A stretch of 64,000 bases of DNA from Brachionus manjavacas (Eukaryota; Rotifera; Eurotatoria; Ploima; Brachionidae), in contig JAHQIY010000002.1 of the NCBI GenBank assembly GCA_019054805.1, positions 1,860,001 to 1,924,000 of the forward strand, read 5' to 3'. Both the position numbers and the translations under genes were made by a program. Under the pieces are notes generated by a model, which saw only the letters and a list, made by a program, of their open reading frames with translations, did not search any database and was not told the origin of the DNA. Numbering within the stretch: position 1 is the first letter of the stretch; every line of letters starts with the position of its first letter. This document shows, piece after piece, positions 1-12,200 of the stretch.

Positions 1-2980
1 AAGAGACTGACTGAAATTTCAAAATCAAAAAATTCATTTTTTAAAATGACTAATCATTTTTTGAAAATTTTGTTTCAATAAACAATTAAAAAAATTTTTC
101 TTGAGATGTATGCTATAATTTTTTATTAATTTTAAATCATTAATATGGAAAAAATAAATTGAAAATAATATTTCAAAATGAATATTGACAAATGAAACAA
201 AATAAAACTTAACAAAAAGTTTAAATATTTTAGATTATATTAAATTTTTAATTGCTTTTGCTTTCCTCTGCGTTACTGGTTTAAATTCATTTTTTTTCAT
301 TTTTATTTCTTTTTAAAAAGTAGTCGATAATTGATGAAAAAAATTTATGATCAAAAATAAGTAAATTATTGATAATCCAAAATACTTTAAATTATTTACC
401 TTTTTATTTTGGTAAAGCCTTTAAAGGGAAATAATCATTTAGATAAAAAAATTTTTCAAATCATGAATATCATCCCAAATAAAATAAATCATTGTTTTTT
501 AAAAATAAATTAAATAAATATAAAATAAGATTTTAAGTATTTAATAAGGTTCATTAAGTTTTCTGCATCTTTAATCTGAATTTTTATTTAAAAATTACAT
601 AACTTTTATCAAAAGATATTTTTTATTATTTTTAAATTGTTATTTAATTCAATTCTAAGCAAAATAAATCCTTAATAGAGAATTATTCTTTTTCACCAAG
701 AAAAAAAGAAACAACGACTGCTTGCAAGTAAAATTGTAAAGTTTATTATGAAAAAATGTAGATTTTCATCTTGCCAAAATTGACATTTTTTTTGGAAATC
801 TAAAAAAATTAGATAATTTTGCCGAAAGATGAGTAAAAAACCTTTATTTTGATATAAAAATTAAGTTGAACCCTCTTTTTTTAAATAAAATATAAAAGGG
901 CAAAATTTCAATGGAAACAGTGTATTGTTCTTTGTTTAAAAAATTCTATGAGGATCATTTCGAAAAGCGAATCAATTATTCTATCTCAGTCTTTTTAATA
1001 AAGCAAAAAAAAATTTAATTAAATCAAATTTTTAATTTTTCTTAAAAATTCTAAAAAATTTTTATTGATTTTTCAATCTTGAAATAGAAATCATTTAATT
1101 TTTCAAAAAAATAAAAAAGATTATTAAATTTTATAAGTTTTAATTTAGCTAGATTAAAAAGAGAAAAATCTCAATAGATAATTTTATTTTTGTTCTTAAA
1201 TTAAAAAATTAAGGCTAGTAAAATTTGGATCCTGCTGTTTGAATTTTTAACTATTTTTAGTTTGAATGATAAAAATCATGCAATTATTCATAAAAATAAA
1301 TTTTTTTAGCTCATATAATCAACTATTTATTTGATCTGGGTATTAAAATATCAACTGGTCAGGAAATTTTAAAAATTTCTGAGAAAAATGTCATTAAATA
1401 TATTTTATAAAAAAAGACAATTTTTTGTTTAAATTTTTTAGAATTTTTTTTTCAATAGAAAACTTTATAAGAAAAAAATTGACAGATTTGATCGGGAAAT
1501 AATGTAAGCAGAACAAAAAGAAATTAAAAAAGATAATGTCATTTAAAAATACTAGAAATAAACAATTAGTATGGGTGATATTTTTAGGTAAATTAATTGA
1601 CATATACGACACTAAAATATTCAAATCAAAAGAAAATTTAAAAATTTTAAATAAAAATAAAAATAATTAATGGCATAAAATTATTTTCAGATTTTTTTTT
1701 AAATAATTCTTTCTAAGAAAATTTACACAAAAGTACTCTTTTTATTGATAAAAGTTTTCCATTTACATTATTTAAAAATTAATTTTAGAATTTAATATTG
1801 GTTGATTGTATTTAAAAAATATATTCATTTTTATTTTGAAAAGAAAAAAAATATATTTAAAAAAATAGAAAAAAAAATCGTATTCCCTAGTTTGATTTTG
1901 CTGCAGCACAAGCTAAGCAAGTGTTTTGACGATACACTAAAGTAAATCTCGCCCATGCTAAAACACTTTTGATTAAGAACGTAAGGTTTAATAGTATTTT
2001 CACGGATTTTAGGGCCGCATCAAACTCTGAAATTATTAATTTAATGCGTCACCAAGACTTGAGTTTAAAAAAAAATAAAAAAATCGAGATAATAAAAAAT
2101 TAATTTTTCTAATATATTATTTTTTAATTCTGGTTCTGCACTAAATGCATTGGAATTGAAATTCCTTTTATTTATTGCCTTAACTCAAGTCTTGATGACG
2201 CATTAAATCAATAATTTTAGAGTGTGATGCGGCCTTAAAGCCCGTGAAAATTTTCCTTTAAGTACTTAAATATTTAATTCATTTTCTCATCGTAATTTAA
2301 TTTTTTTTCATTTTTCAAATTTTTACTTAAAAAAATTGAACAGGGCTTATTTATAATGCGGCGTTAAAAATTGGACAATTTTTTGAACAAAATTTAAAAA
2401 TTAATTGATCTTTCAGATATTAAATCAAAGAATTTTGATTTTTAAAAAACAATTTTCATTTTTTATTTTTCTTAATTTTTTTAACAGTTTTACATGAACA
2501 ATTTTTTGATGGTACTCAGTGCCTTTTTTTGACACATAAGTAAAAATCTAGTTAGAATGTTAACATTATTTTGATATAAAAATAACATACAAAAATAATC
2601 CCGATGAGGAATAAATTAATTTTATTAATTATAAAAAAATTTATGAACTGCAGTTAGATTTAAGTTCAAGTAAACTTAACATAAAATCCAAATAAAAAAA
2701 AACGAATATTAAAAATAAGGACAAAATAAACTCACATAAATAATAGCCAAAAATACAATTCATATAGAAGCATAATCTCAGCCATCTTTAATCAACTTAT
2801 GCAAATCACGACATTCCAACACTTGAACATTTAATAATCATAATTAATTCTCTATTTAGCATTTTGCACACAAGTACTCGATCAATAATAGTTTTTCGAA
2901 GTGCACCAATTTTCATCATCTTTATAAATTTAATTTTTCTAGATTAGTATATTCTCGTTTAAGAAGAATAAAAGTTGAAA
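1..2980. other. Non-coding stretch with one foldback element
   Basis: No convincing gene is visible. The sequence is AT-rich with long A and T runs. A foldback repeat lies at 1997-2253 and is listed separately. A 35-codon open frame at 911-1018 follows a TATA-like motif but has no recognisable product. The last 150 bases are the likely promoter and 5' untranslated region of RPL36A. Confidence 0.6.
1997..2253. repeat. Foldback (MITE-like) element, ~70-base arms
   Basis: The left arm (1997-2065) and right arm (2182-2253) are near-perfect reverse complements. Both contain GGCCGCATCA, AATTATT, TTTAATGCGTCA and CAAGACTTGAGTT cores in matching order. The roughly 115-base loop is AT-rich. No coding capacity is present. 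The structure resembles a non-autonomous DNA transposon or other foldback repeat; target-site duplications were not clear. Confidence 0.75.
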
Positions 2981-3471
2981 ATGGTAAGTCATTGCATATT
3001 TTTGTGATTTAAGTAAATAAGTCCTACTTTGACGCACTACTTAAATCCGTTTTAATCACTATCTTTTTGAATGGAACTAATCGATTTTTTGACCAGGTCA
3101 ACATACCAAAGACTAGACGTACGTTTTGCAAGGACAGAGACTGCCGCAAGCACACTTTGCACAAAGTAACCCAATACAAGACCGGAAAAGCGTCGCTGTT
3201 CGCTCAGGGCAAGAGAAGATACGACAGAAAACAAAAGGGTTTCGGTGGTCAGACCAAACCTATCTTCAAAAAGAAAGCCAAGACCACCAAGAAGATTGTG
3301 CTCAGAATGGAATGCACTGTCTGCAAGGCCAAAAAACAAATTCCTCTCAAAAGATGCAAACACTTTGAATTGGGCGGCGAAACCAAAAAGAAGGTAATTT
3401 AATACAAAAATTAAAAAAAAAAATTCAAATTTTTATTTTTCCCAAAGGGTGATGTCCAACAATTCAAATAA
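2981..3471 (+). CDS. RPL36A: Ribosomal protein eL42 (L36a/L44)
   Basis: Structural protein of the large cytosolic ribosomal subunit, sited near the E site. Three exons: 2981-2983 (the ATG alone), 3097-3393 and 3448-3471, giving 107 residues against 105-106 in yeast and human. The mature start reads [12 protein letters not shown] and the end reads GDVQQFK. Zinc-finger cysteines are present as CxxxxC near residue 12 and CxxC in MECTVCK, followed by the conserved [10 protein letters not shown]. The CxxxxC spacing matches yeast, not the CxxC of vertebrates. Proline is kept in GGQTKPIF, the residue whose change to glutamine gives cycloheximide resistance in some yeasts. The ATG-only first exon is common in ribosomal protein genes. 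Codons are GC-richer than in the surroundings, as expected for high expression. Identification is secure. Confidence 0.97.
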
Positions 3472-3574
3472 ATCCGGTTTTTTTATCCATTATGTTCGTT
3501 ACGTATTGGCTTTGAACATCTCCGCAATTTTGGTCACAATACTAACTTAACATTTTGATTAAAAAAATCGTCTA

Positions 3575-3580
3575 AATAAA
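3575..3580 (+). terminator. Poly(A) signal of RPL36A
   Basis: AATAAA lies about 105 bases after the RPL36A stop and before the next gene. It is the canonical cleavage and polyadenylation hexamer. Confidence 0.6.
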
Positions 3581-3724
3581 AAAAATAACTAATTTCTTTT
3601 TTTCAATTTATTTCAAAACTATTTAGTTCTCTTTTAGACTTGTTAGTCTAACGTCGGCGTTATGTCCGACAGTGTCCTTAAGCCTGTCTTCTATAACCCA
3701 CATCATTCCGTTTAGATAAAAAAA

Positions 3725-6218
3725 ATGCCAGAAGGAGAGAACACCCAAGCGGCTAATGCCCAGCCAGCGGCCCAGGCAAACGCAGCGCCCGCTCCAGCCG
3801 TAAACGGAGTCAAGACAGAAAAACCTGTCCAAAACGCTGAGCCCAAGCCTGCGCCTAGTCAACCCACTGAATCCAAACCAAATCAGTACAACAATGCTCA
3901 AAACCAGAAGGCGAATCAGAGACTCATGCAGAATAGCCGACCGAATCATGCTCAAAACGGTCAGAACAGAAATCAACCAGTAAAGCGCTTTAACCCGGTC
4001 GGCATGCAGAAACATCAGCCTGAGCCGGCAATAGGTGAAAAAAAATTTACCGGCAGATGCCGACTATTCGTTGGCAATTTGCCGGCAGACATAAACGAAA
4101 AAGAATTTAGAGAGCTGTTCTCCAGATTTGGTGAATTGGGCGAAATATTTTTGAACACGCAGCGAAGCTTCGGCTTCGTCAAACTGGACACTCGGCTAAA
4201 TGCCGAACATGCCAAACAAGAACTAGACGGATACACTTTCAAAGGCAGATGCATTAGAGTGCGTTTTGCGAGCCATGGCGCAGCAGTGAGAGTCAAAAAT
4301 TTGTCGCCATACGTTTCAAATGAATACTTGGAGCAGGCTTTTTCCATGTTCGGCCGCGTTGAACGCGCCGTGGTCATAGTTGACGACAAGGGAAGATCAA
4401 TCGGTGAGGGAATTGTCGAGTTCGAGAGAAAACCATCGGCCACTCAATGCATCAACAAATGTACTGAGAATTGCTTTATTCTCACTAGCTATCCCAAGCC
4501 GGTCATAGTCGAGCCACTCGAGCAGAAAGATGACGAAGACGGCCTGCCAGAAAAGTCCATGATCAAAAATCAGCAGTTCTATGCCGACAGAGAGTTAGCG
4601 CCACACTTTGCTCCCAATAATTCCCTCGAGCTAGAAATGGCTCTCAAGTGGCGCGACTTGTACGAACTGGAAAAGCAGATCAAAGAGGAAGGACTGAAAA
4701 AGGTTCAAGAGGCCCGAGAGCAATTGGAGCATGACATTGAATTTAGACTGATTGATTACAAGGAGCAAAAGATTAAAGAGGATCTAAGGGCCAAACAGGA
4801 GGAGCTGCTGCGCATTGAGGACATGCGCAAAAATGAATTTCAGCGACGCAAAGACATGGATGGCGCTGGGTATGTAAAAATTAGTAAAATGATTTTTTTT
4901 TAATTTTTTTTCTCAAATTAATAGCTTTAGACGTGATAACATGATGAATCAGGCGCCTAACCAACGGATGCCGCATGGCAATGGTCAAAATTTTGATCAG
5001 CCGATTATGAATCAGGTAAATAACAGAAACTTTTGTTTTTTTTTTAAATCGCATTTATTGTGAGCTTTTTGAGTAATTGACTGGATGAGCGGGGAGGGGG
5101 TGATCAACTCATAGAAAAAAAAATTCATAGAAAAACCATTGTTTTCAATTATTTTTTTAACTAATTAAAAATTGATTTTTTAAATATTACATTGTGTAAA
5201 TTGTAAATTTTAATTATCCAAAAATATAAATATTTTACTTTTTATCTTTTAACTAAAACGTTAGAACTTGTTTTACCTAATTTTTTTTTTCAACATTGTC
5301 AAAGCCTAATTTGTGTCGATTAATTAAATTAATTATTAAATAAGAAATATAATTAATAAATTTGATTTGATTAACATCTACATCGAATAAATTGAGTTAA
5401 AACAAAATGAAAAATTTTTCAAGAAACAAATGTATTATTTATATCCAAAATTGTTGTGGATTTAAGTTTTTTCTATAACTTTTATTTTTATGACATTTTT
5501 AATATGATCAAATTTTCACGATCAAATGAATTTTGTATTCTGTGACTTTTTTTTTCTATGATTTAGCATACCACTGTGATTAAGCGTAGTTAACTTTTTG
5601 ATAGGAAAAAATGGCGTGATGTCTTTTTTAATAAACTTATTATTCAGCATAAAAAAATTTACAATAATCCAAAAAATGTCCTTTTAAATTTTTAATTTAA
5701 CCAAATCGATTGTTTTTATTTTGACAAGACTTATACAAAATTTTTTAAAAAAATATTGGTTATCTTTTGAGCGTACTTTTAGAATGAAATTGACATTTAA
5801 AAATTAGAGTTATTTAAATCAAATTTTTTTTAAACAAAATTGATAAAAATATGATTAGGATATAATAAATTTAAGTTTAAAATTTTGTTTACAGAATATG
5901 CCACCAATGATGCAAAACGGTCAAGGTCGACGCTACGACCAGTCAAGTAACTTTAACCAAAACATGAATCAGATGCCGCCTCAGCAACAGGCGATGCTGG
6001 CCGCGCAGTTGTCCGCATTTGCAATGGCCGCAAATATGGGCGGAATGAACGGACCCATGTTCGAGCAGGGAATGCCGATGCAAAACAAAAACCAGGGCCG
6101 AAATGAGCGCGGGGGACGCAACTTCAATAGACGAAGTGGCGGTGGTAATAATCGGGCCGCGCAGCGCGAGGACCCTTCACCCTTTCCGGGCTTTGACCCC
6201 AAACGCGCTCGCTACTAA
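3725..6218 (+). CDS. NONO: DBHS nuclear RNA-binding protein (NONO/PSPC1/SFPQ type)
   Basis: Member of the Drosophila-behaviour/human-splicing family: nuclear dimers acting in transcription, RNA processing and paraspeckle-like bodies. Exons 3725-4869, 4925-5015 and 5895-6218 join in frame to 519 residues. Residues 1-105 are Ala/Pro/Gln/Asn-rich. RRM1 spans about 112-180, with RNP2 LFVGNLP and RNP1 SFGFVKL. RRM2 spans about 187-260. The NOPS segment carries the hallmark VIVEPLEQKDDEDGLPEK. A charged coiled coil covers about 315-395. The tail is Met/Gln/Asn/Gly-rich with GGR-type repeats and ends KRARY, like the terminal nuclear localisation signal of human NONO. The start is the first ATG, preceded by a run of A. 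Intron 2 is 879 bases. Which vertebrate paralogue is closest cannot be decided; invertebrates usually have one family member. Confidence 0.95.
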
Positions 6219-9200
6219 GTAACAACCATGTAAATCTTTCGTCTAAATATCAAATATATTAATTAAATAAGTGAGCTTGTGTGATTAAAAGAGTGAATTT
6301 CATCAGGTAGACTAAAAATTTGTTTTAGATCTAAAACTAAGTCTACACCGTAGCATAAAGTGTAAATAATTGATTATTAGAAATTTAAAAATATCATTTT
6401 AGAATTTTTCTTTGAGCACTCACTTTTTAATTTTAATTTAAAATTTTTAAAAAACTTTTTTAAAAAAAACTTTATTTTTGTTTTGGTGGTAAATTTTTGT
6501 TTTTTGTTGTAAGAAACAACGTCGACACTCTTGAGTGTTAGTTAAATTTAAAACTAGTTTTTTTGCTTTTCAAGAGACTAATTTTTAATAAAACTAAACT
6601 AAAATGTTATTAATTTGTTAACACATGTGATACCAGTTGGTTCTCAAAGGACATCTGTTAGAATTTTTAAATCAGTTTTTGGTCAAAATCAACAAAAATT
6701 TTATGAAATTTTTTTTTAATGTAATAAAAAAAATTGAGAAAAATACATTCATGTCTTAACTAGGCGTAACCAATGACCCTAGTCAACCAATGTACTTTAA
6801 AGTATCATCTTAAATTGTTAAAATTTGACTATCTTCAATTTTTGATTACACATTTTTGTAAAGAATCAAAATGATTTTCGTATTGACCTTAATCCTCAAG
6901 AGTAATGAAAAATGGTATAGAAACTAGTTGATATTTTTTTTCTAAATACAGAAAAAACCAAATTCATCGTTTCGGACACCAACTAGTCAATATTTTATGA
7001 GTTAAATTAAAGTGTTCATATTTAATCTTATCTGAAAAAAATTATAACAATTCTTGATTTATTCAATTGTAAAAGGCTTTCCAAATATTCAATGAATTTG
7101 AACCTTTCGATCTTTTAACAATAAATCAGTGTTCTAATTTTGGATAAATTTTTGAAATAAAGATTTTTTAATTTTTCACAAAGTGAACTTCAAATTCATG
7201 GCTTGATTTTTTATCTAAAAAAATCAAGCAAAAAGGAAAAAGGAATACTGATTTTTGATTAATTATCTAAAATTATTAAATAAAATGTATAAATGTGCTA
7301 TCATTTCATCTACATACTTATTTATGTTTATGAATAACTTAAAAACAAGAGAAGTATGCTTATTTATTAAATTTTATTTAATATATAAAAACGAGCCTAT
7401 TTAATCAGCCTGTTGATAGAACCGAAAAGCTAAAGCAAAAAAAAAGTTTGTACATACAAAAATAGTTAAAAAGATTTTTTCGTGCATCCGAATGTCAATC
7501 AATTTCCTTCAATGCTTCTACTTGCTAATTTATTTTAGTTCAATAAAACGTAAACTCAGCTATTGACACAAAGTTGTTTCGAAATGAACCGTCATTAAAA
7601 ATCAAAATGTTTATTTGTGTGATGAAGCATTTTTTTGATTATTTTTAATTGTAAAAAATATCAAATTTTTTTATTTAATAACTTGTTTTTACAGCTTAAA
7701 TCTTAACACTATAAAAATTAAGAAAGAAAACAAGTTTCATGAATTAAAATAATTTTTTTTAAATAAACTTCAAGACGGACCCAAGGTTCGTCCGAATGGC
7801 TTACGCCTTCGTTTAAAAACCAATTGTTTAAAAAAAAAAGAAGGACGTATTGAATTAAAACAATGCTCACGATTGAATTTTTTTGGTAATAATAATCAAC
7901 TGCTCGAAATATTTACATATAAATATATAATATTTTTAAAAACATGGAATCATTTAATATTTAACTTTATTTCAAAATTTCATTTGAATTTTTTTAAAAG
8001 ATTCTAAGGCATGATTGAAAATTAGTAATCAGTTCAAAAATACTCGTCAAAATTTTTTTTTTTAAATATCAATCAACTTTATATTTCAATAAAACAAGTT
8101 TTTAGAGTAAATCATTAAATTTTTTGAACTAATTTAAATATTTTAATGTAATTTTATCAAATGTCAATATAAAACAGACCACTGATATTTTAATAGCAAA
8201 AAATCATTATTAGTGCAAAAGATACAAATGAAATCTAAACGTTACATGTATAATTGATGAAATGAAATTTAAAGCACGTTCAAATGCAAATTCGGCATGA
8301 AATATTTGATTCAATGATTAACAAAATTTTTTTAAAATATCAATTATGTTTCTACTTTTAATATTTAGTACCTTTATTTTAGTAAGGATTTTTGTAAAAA
8401 TAACTTGACAAATAATCATAATAAAAAATCGAAAAAAATGAATTTGTCATAAATTTAATTGTAATGAAAAAAAATTAAACTCTTGAAAAATAAATAGAAA
8501 CAAGATATCGCATTCTATATGATTTTAATCGATAACAGGAAGTATGATTTTTGAGTAAATGATATGTAAGGGGGTTGTGAAGTTCGTTTCAATTCGATCA
8601 TTTCAATTCAGAAAAACTCGAATAACTTTTTTAAATTATCATTCCTCTTTTAAATGTAAAATGCTTAATTATAAGCAAATTTGCTTATTGCAGTAAAATA
8701 AGTCAGCAAAATACTTTACAATTTTCTGCATTTTGCACCCCATTAAAAAGTATTCCAATCAGGTGTGCAATTTTATGCAGAGTTTTTGCAGATATATATT
8801 TTTGGATTAAGCAAAGTTGCTTAACCATTAAGCATTTTACAGAACTAAATTATCTCTTTTAATAAAAGAGTAATTCAAGTTTTTCTGAATTGAAATGAAC
8901 CTCACAACCCTATGTGTAAGAAAATCGTAAAAAGTGAAAACATTAAATAAAATTTTTTTTAAATTATCAAAACTGTGTGATAACTTTTTAAAAAAATGTC
9001 TCGATTAAATGCAAATTGAAGTTTATGATCAAATTTTCACGAACATGCTCAAAAATCTCAAAAAAAAGGTTATTAGATATTTTTATTTTATAATTTTACT
9101 ACAGAAACTCCAAAGTAAACATTCAATGTAGCTTATTTTTTTTAATCTGCAAATATCATTTATTTTAATTCTTGCACAATGAAATAGTTTTACATGGTTA

Positions 9201-12200
9201 GCAACTCATGAAACTTTTCCTTCTATTGAAATTTTTAATTAAAAATTCTAAAAATTTTACCAAGTAACAATTTTTGAGCTTTATCATTGGAATTTGATCA
9301 TACAATTTAAAATACCTCGACTTAATAAGCTTTTAGGATATTTCGATATTATTTTTTAGAGCATTATCTCAGTAAAATATGATAAATACAGCTTTTTTTA
9401 AAACTAATTGAACTTAATTATAATGTTTTCAATTTAATAATATTATCTTTAAAACCTCATTATTAGAAAAAAAATTATTTAATTGAAATGACACAACAAT
9501 GGTTGTTGCAAATTATTTTTGGAAAATTAAAATGTTTGTAAATGAAGCGCTTTTGTTTTTTTTTACTAAATTTTATAAACCAAAAAAAATACAAACAATA
9601 AAATCGATAATAAATTATCAGAAATTAATCACCAGAATCAAAATTTATTTATTTTGACAATGTTCTCGTCAAATGACCTATAATTTAAAAAAAACTTAAA
9701 TTAATAAAATTTTAAGATTAAATTCAATATGTAGCCAACTAGAAAGATATTTTTATAAATTAAATACTGAGTCTGATTAAAAATAATTAAGAATTTATGA
9801 GAATTTATAGATAGAACAAAAAAGAAACAAGCATATTTTTTTTGCTTATTTAAATGTATAAAAGTGATTGTTCTTGAAGAAAAAAATGTTTATTTTTTCA
9901 TTAATCAAAGTTTTATCAAAATTTTAAACTTTTATTTGTTCTTTGAAGACACTTTTAAAATTTTATTTCTAAATTTTGAAAAATTAAATTTAAAATAATA
10001 TCTAATTTATCATTTCAAAAACCTTATTTTTAATTCGATTGTTTCGTTAAGGTATTAAATTTAAATATTTTAACCAAACCGATTGCCATCACTTCCTATA
10101 ATTAATCTAAATTTTTGGAAATATTCATAAAAAAATTCCTCTAGAAAAAATTTTTATGTAAATTTAAGCACACCTTACAAGCAAACAACTTTATCATCTC
10201 TTTTAAAAAAGAAGTTTAAAGAGTGTTAGAAAGGAAGGTAAACGGTTATAGTCGATAAATGAAGGCACATCATTTACTTTAAAATTTTTTAATATTTTTT
10301 ACAACTTTATTTAATATCACTAGAGTTCCCATATAATTTTAAAAATACCTTAGTAACTAGAAATTAAACCATTATGGATTTTATTTGAATTTTGAATGCA
10401 ATCTTTTATCTTAAATTTATTTTTTGGTAAATAGATTGCTGCATTTTTAAGAGAGTGTTTTTTTTTTTGTTGATAAATTATCTTGATAAATAAATTAGTC
10501 CGAAAAAGCAAAAAAAACTCTCTAACACTTTAAAGATTAAATGGTATTTGAAAGAAAAAGTCTACTTTTGAGAATTTCAGTTCATTTTAAAATAAATTAT
10601 TTTCTAACACACGTCACAATTACAGATTTTCAGATCAGATAAGCATAATTTTTTTTATAATTTAAATTTAAAACTTATATTAAAAAAATTATAAAATCTT
10701 TCCATTATTTATGAAATTGAATTAAATTAAGAATGCTTGTAATTTATATTTTATTTAATACATGTAACATAATTAAGATTTGCTTGATTAAATAAAAAAA
10801 AATTATTTTCTGTAATATTTCTGACTCATTGATAAAAATTCGAGACCGATCAACAAACCTAAGGGCTAAACTACTTAAATTATTTAAAAATTTTAATTTA
10901 TTTTTAAAAAATGGAAGCGGATAATATTTAAAAAATTTTAAAAAATTCATTCCAGATTATAAATGTTAGAATATTTGAAGACATTCAATCTTAATAATTT
11001 ATTTTTCTGTCTGGTACTATTTCACCTTCAGATTGAAAATTTAAAAATAAAAAGAACAAAAAAATGGAAAATATAATTAATCAAGTGTGATTCATGTTTT
11101 TAGCTTTTTTTCATTAATCAAGTATTATATTTTTTGTACACAGATCGTCAGGGTTAAATATTATCTTTAATATTGACTCTAAAAAAATTTTAAATTCTCT
11201 GAAGACTTTAAATTTTTTCATGCTCGTATTTTTAAATAGAAATAAGATTTACATATAGTTTGAAATGATTTTTAATCAAAAAAATACACATCAAAAGAAA
11301 TATTTAATAATTAACAAGTATTTTAAAATAACTAATATTATTTCCAGTGTATCATACAATTTTTTAATGATCTGAAAGCATTTTAAAAGTAAAAAAAATT
11401 ACTTTAAATGTCATTTGTTTTTTCAAGAAAAGACATGATTGTTAAAATTATTAAATGATACAAAAGCTTTGCATGATTTCAGAAAAACTAAATAAATAAT
11501 TAAATTTAAAATTTTTTCAATTAGAATAATGAAAAGCTCGGCATTCCTCTTCTGCGGTAAGTAATTTTATATATAATTTTTTATAATAACTAATTATAAA
11601 TTATTTATTATTTCAAATTTTTAATTTTTTAATTTAAATTTCAAATTTAAATTTTTAATAAATATTTCTAAAAATGATCCAAATTTTTAATTCCGTCTCA
11701 TTCCAGTTTATTTATAATTAAAATTCAAAATTATTTTCTCTAATTTTTTACATGGTCTAAAAAATCAGCAAAATTTTACTTTTAGTTTTAAAAAATTCGG
11801 TCACTAAAATTATACATTAGATGACTAGTGCTTTTTATTATGTGGACAGTGTTCTATGTGGCTAATTTATGGTCACATATTTCTTTGGTCCCCCAATAGT
11901 GACCAGTGCTGGTAACCAACTGAGCAAAATGATATTGGTCGCAGTACGTCAAAGGCCCGATTTAAGTAATAATGAAACAAAATCAAATTTCTTTTAATGG
12001 TTTATTTAAAAATAACCAATCGATAAATATTCATATAAATATTTATATTCATATTTTTAAAATTGAAAAAACAGATTTTTCTTTTGAAATTAAGTTTGAT
12101 GACAATATTTAAACATTTACCTTATTTATTTAATAATCAAAATTCTCACAAATAGAGCAGTGTTTAGAAATGAATAAAAAAATTTGAAATTAAAAAAAAT

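Noticed and set aside
1394..1624. 76-codon minus-strand frame
   Set aside because: Phe/Asn/Lys/Ile-rich translation typical of random AT-rich DNA; no splice context or similarity.
3052..3363. Minus-strand open frame of 103 codons opposite RPL36A
   Set aside because: It lies entirely antisense to an unambiguous ribosomal protein exon and mirrors its codon pattern.
3623..4443. Minus-strand open frames opposite the DBHS gene
   Set aside because: Antisense shadows of a GC-richer coding exon; no recognisable domain.
7771..7800. GGTTCGTCC resembling a tRNA B box
   Set aside because: No A box, acceptor stem or anticodon arm can be built around it.
10744..10950. 68-codon minus-strand frame in the 7-kb empty region
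   Set aside because: Low-complexity composition and no conserved motif.
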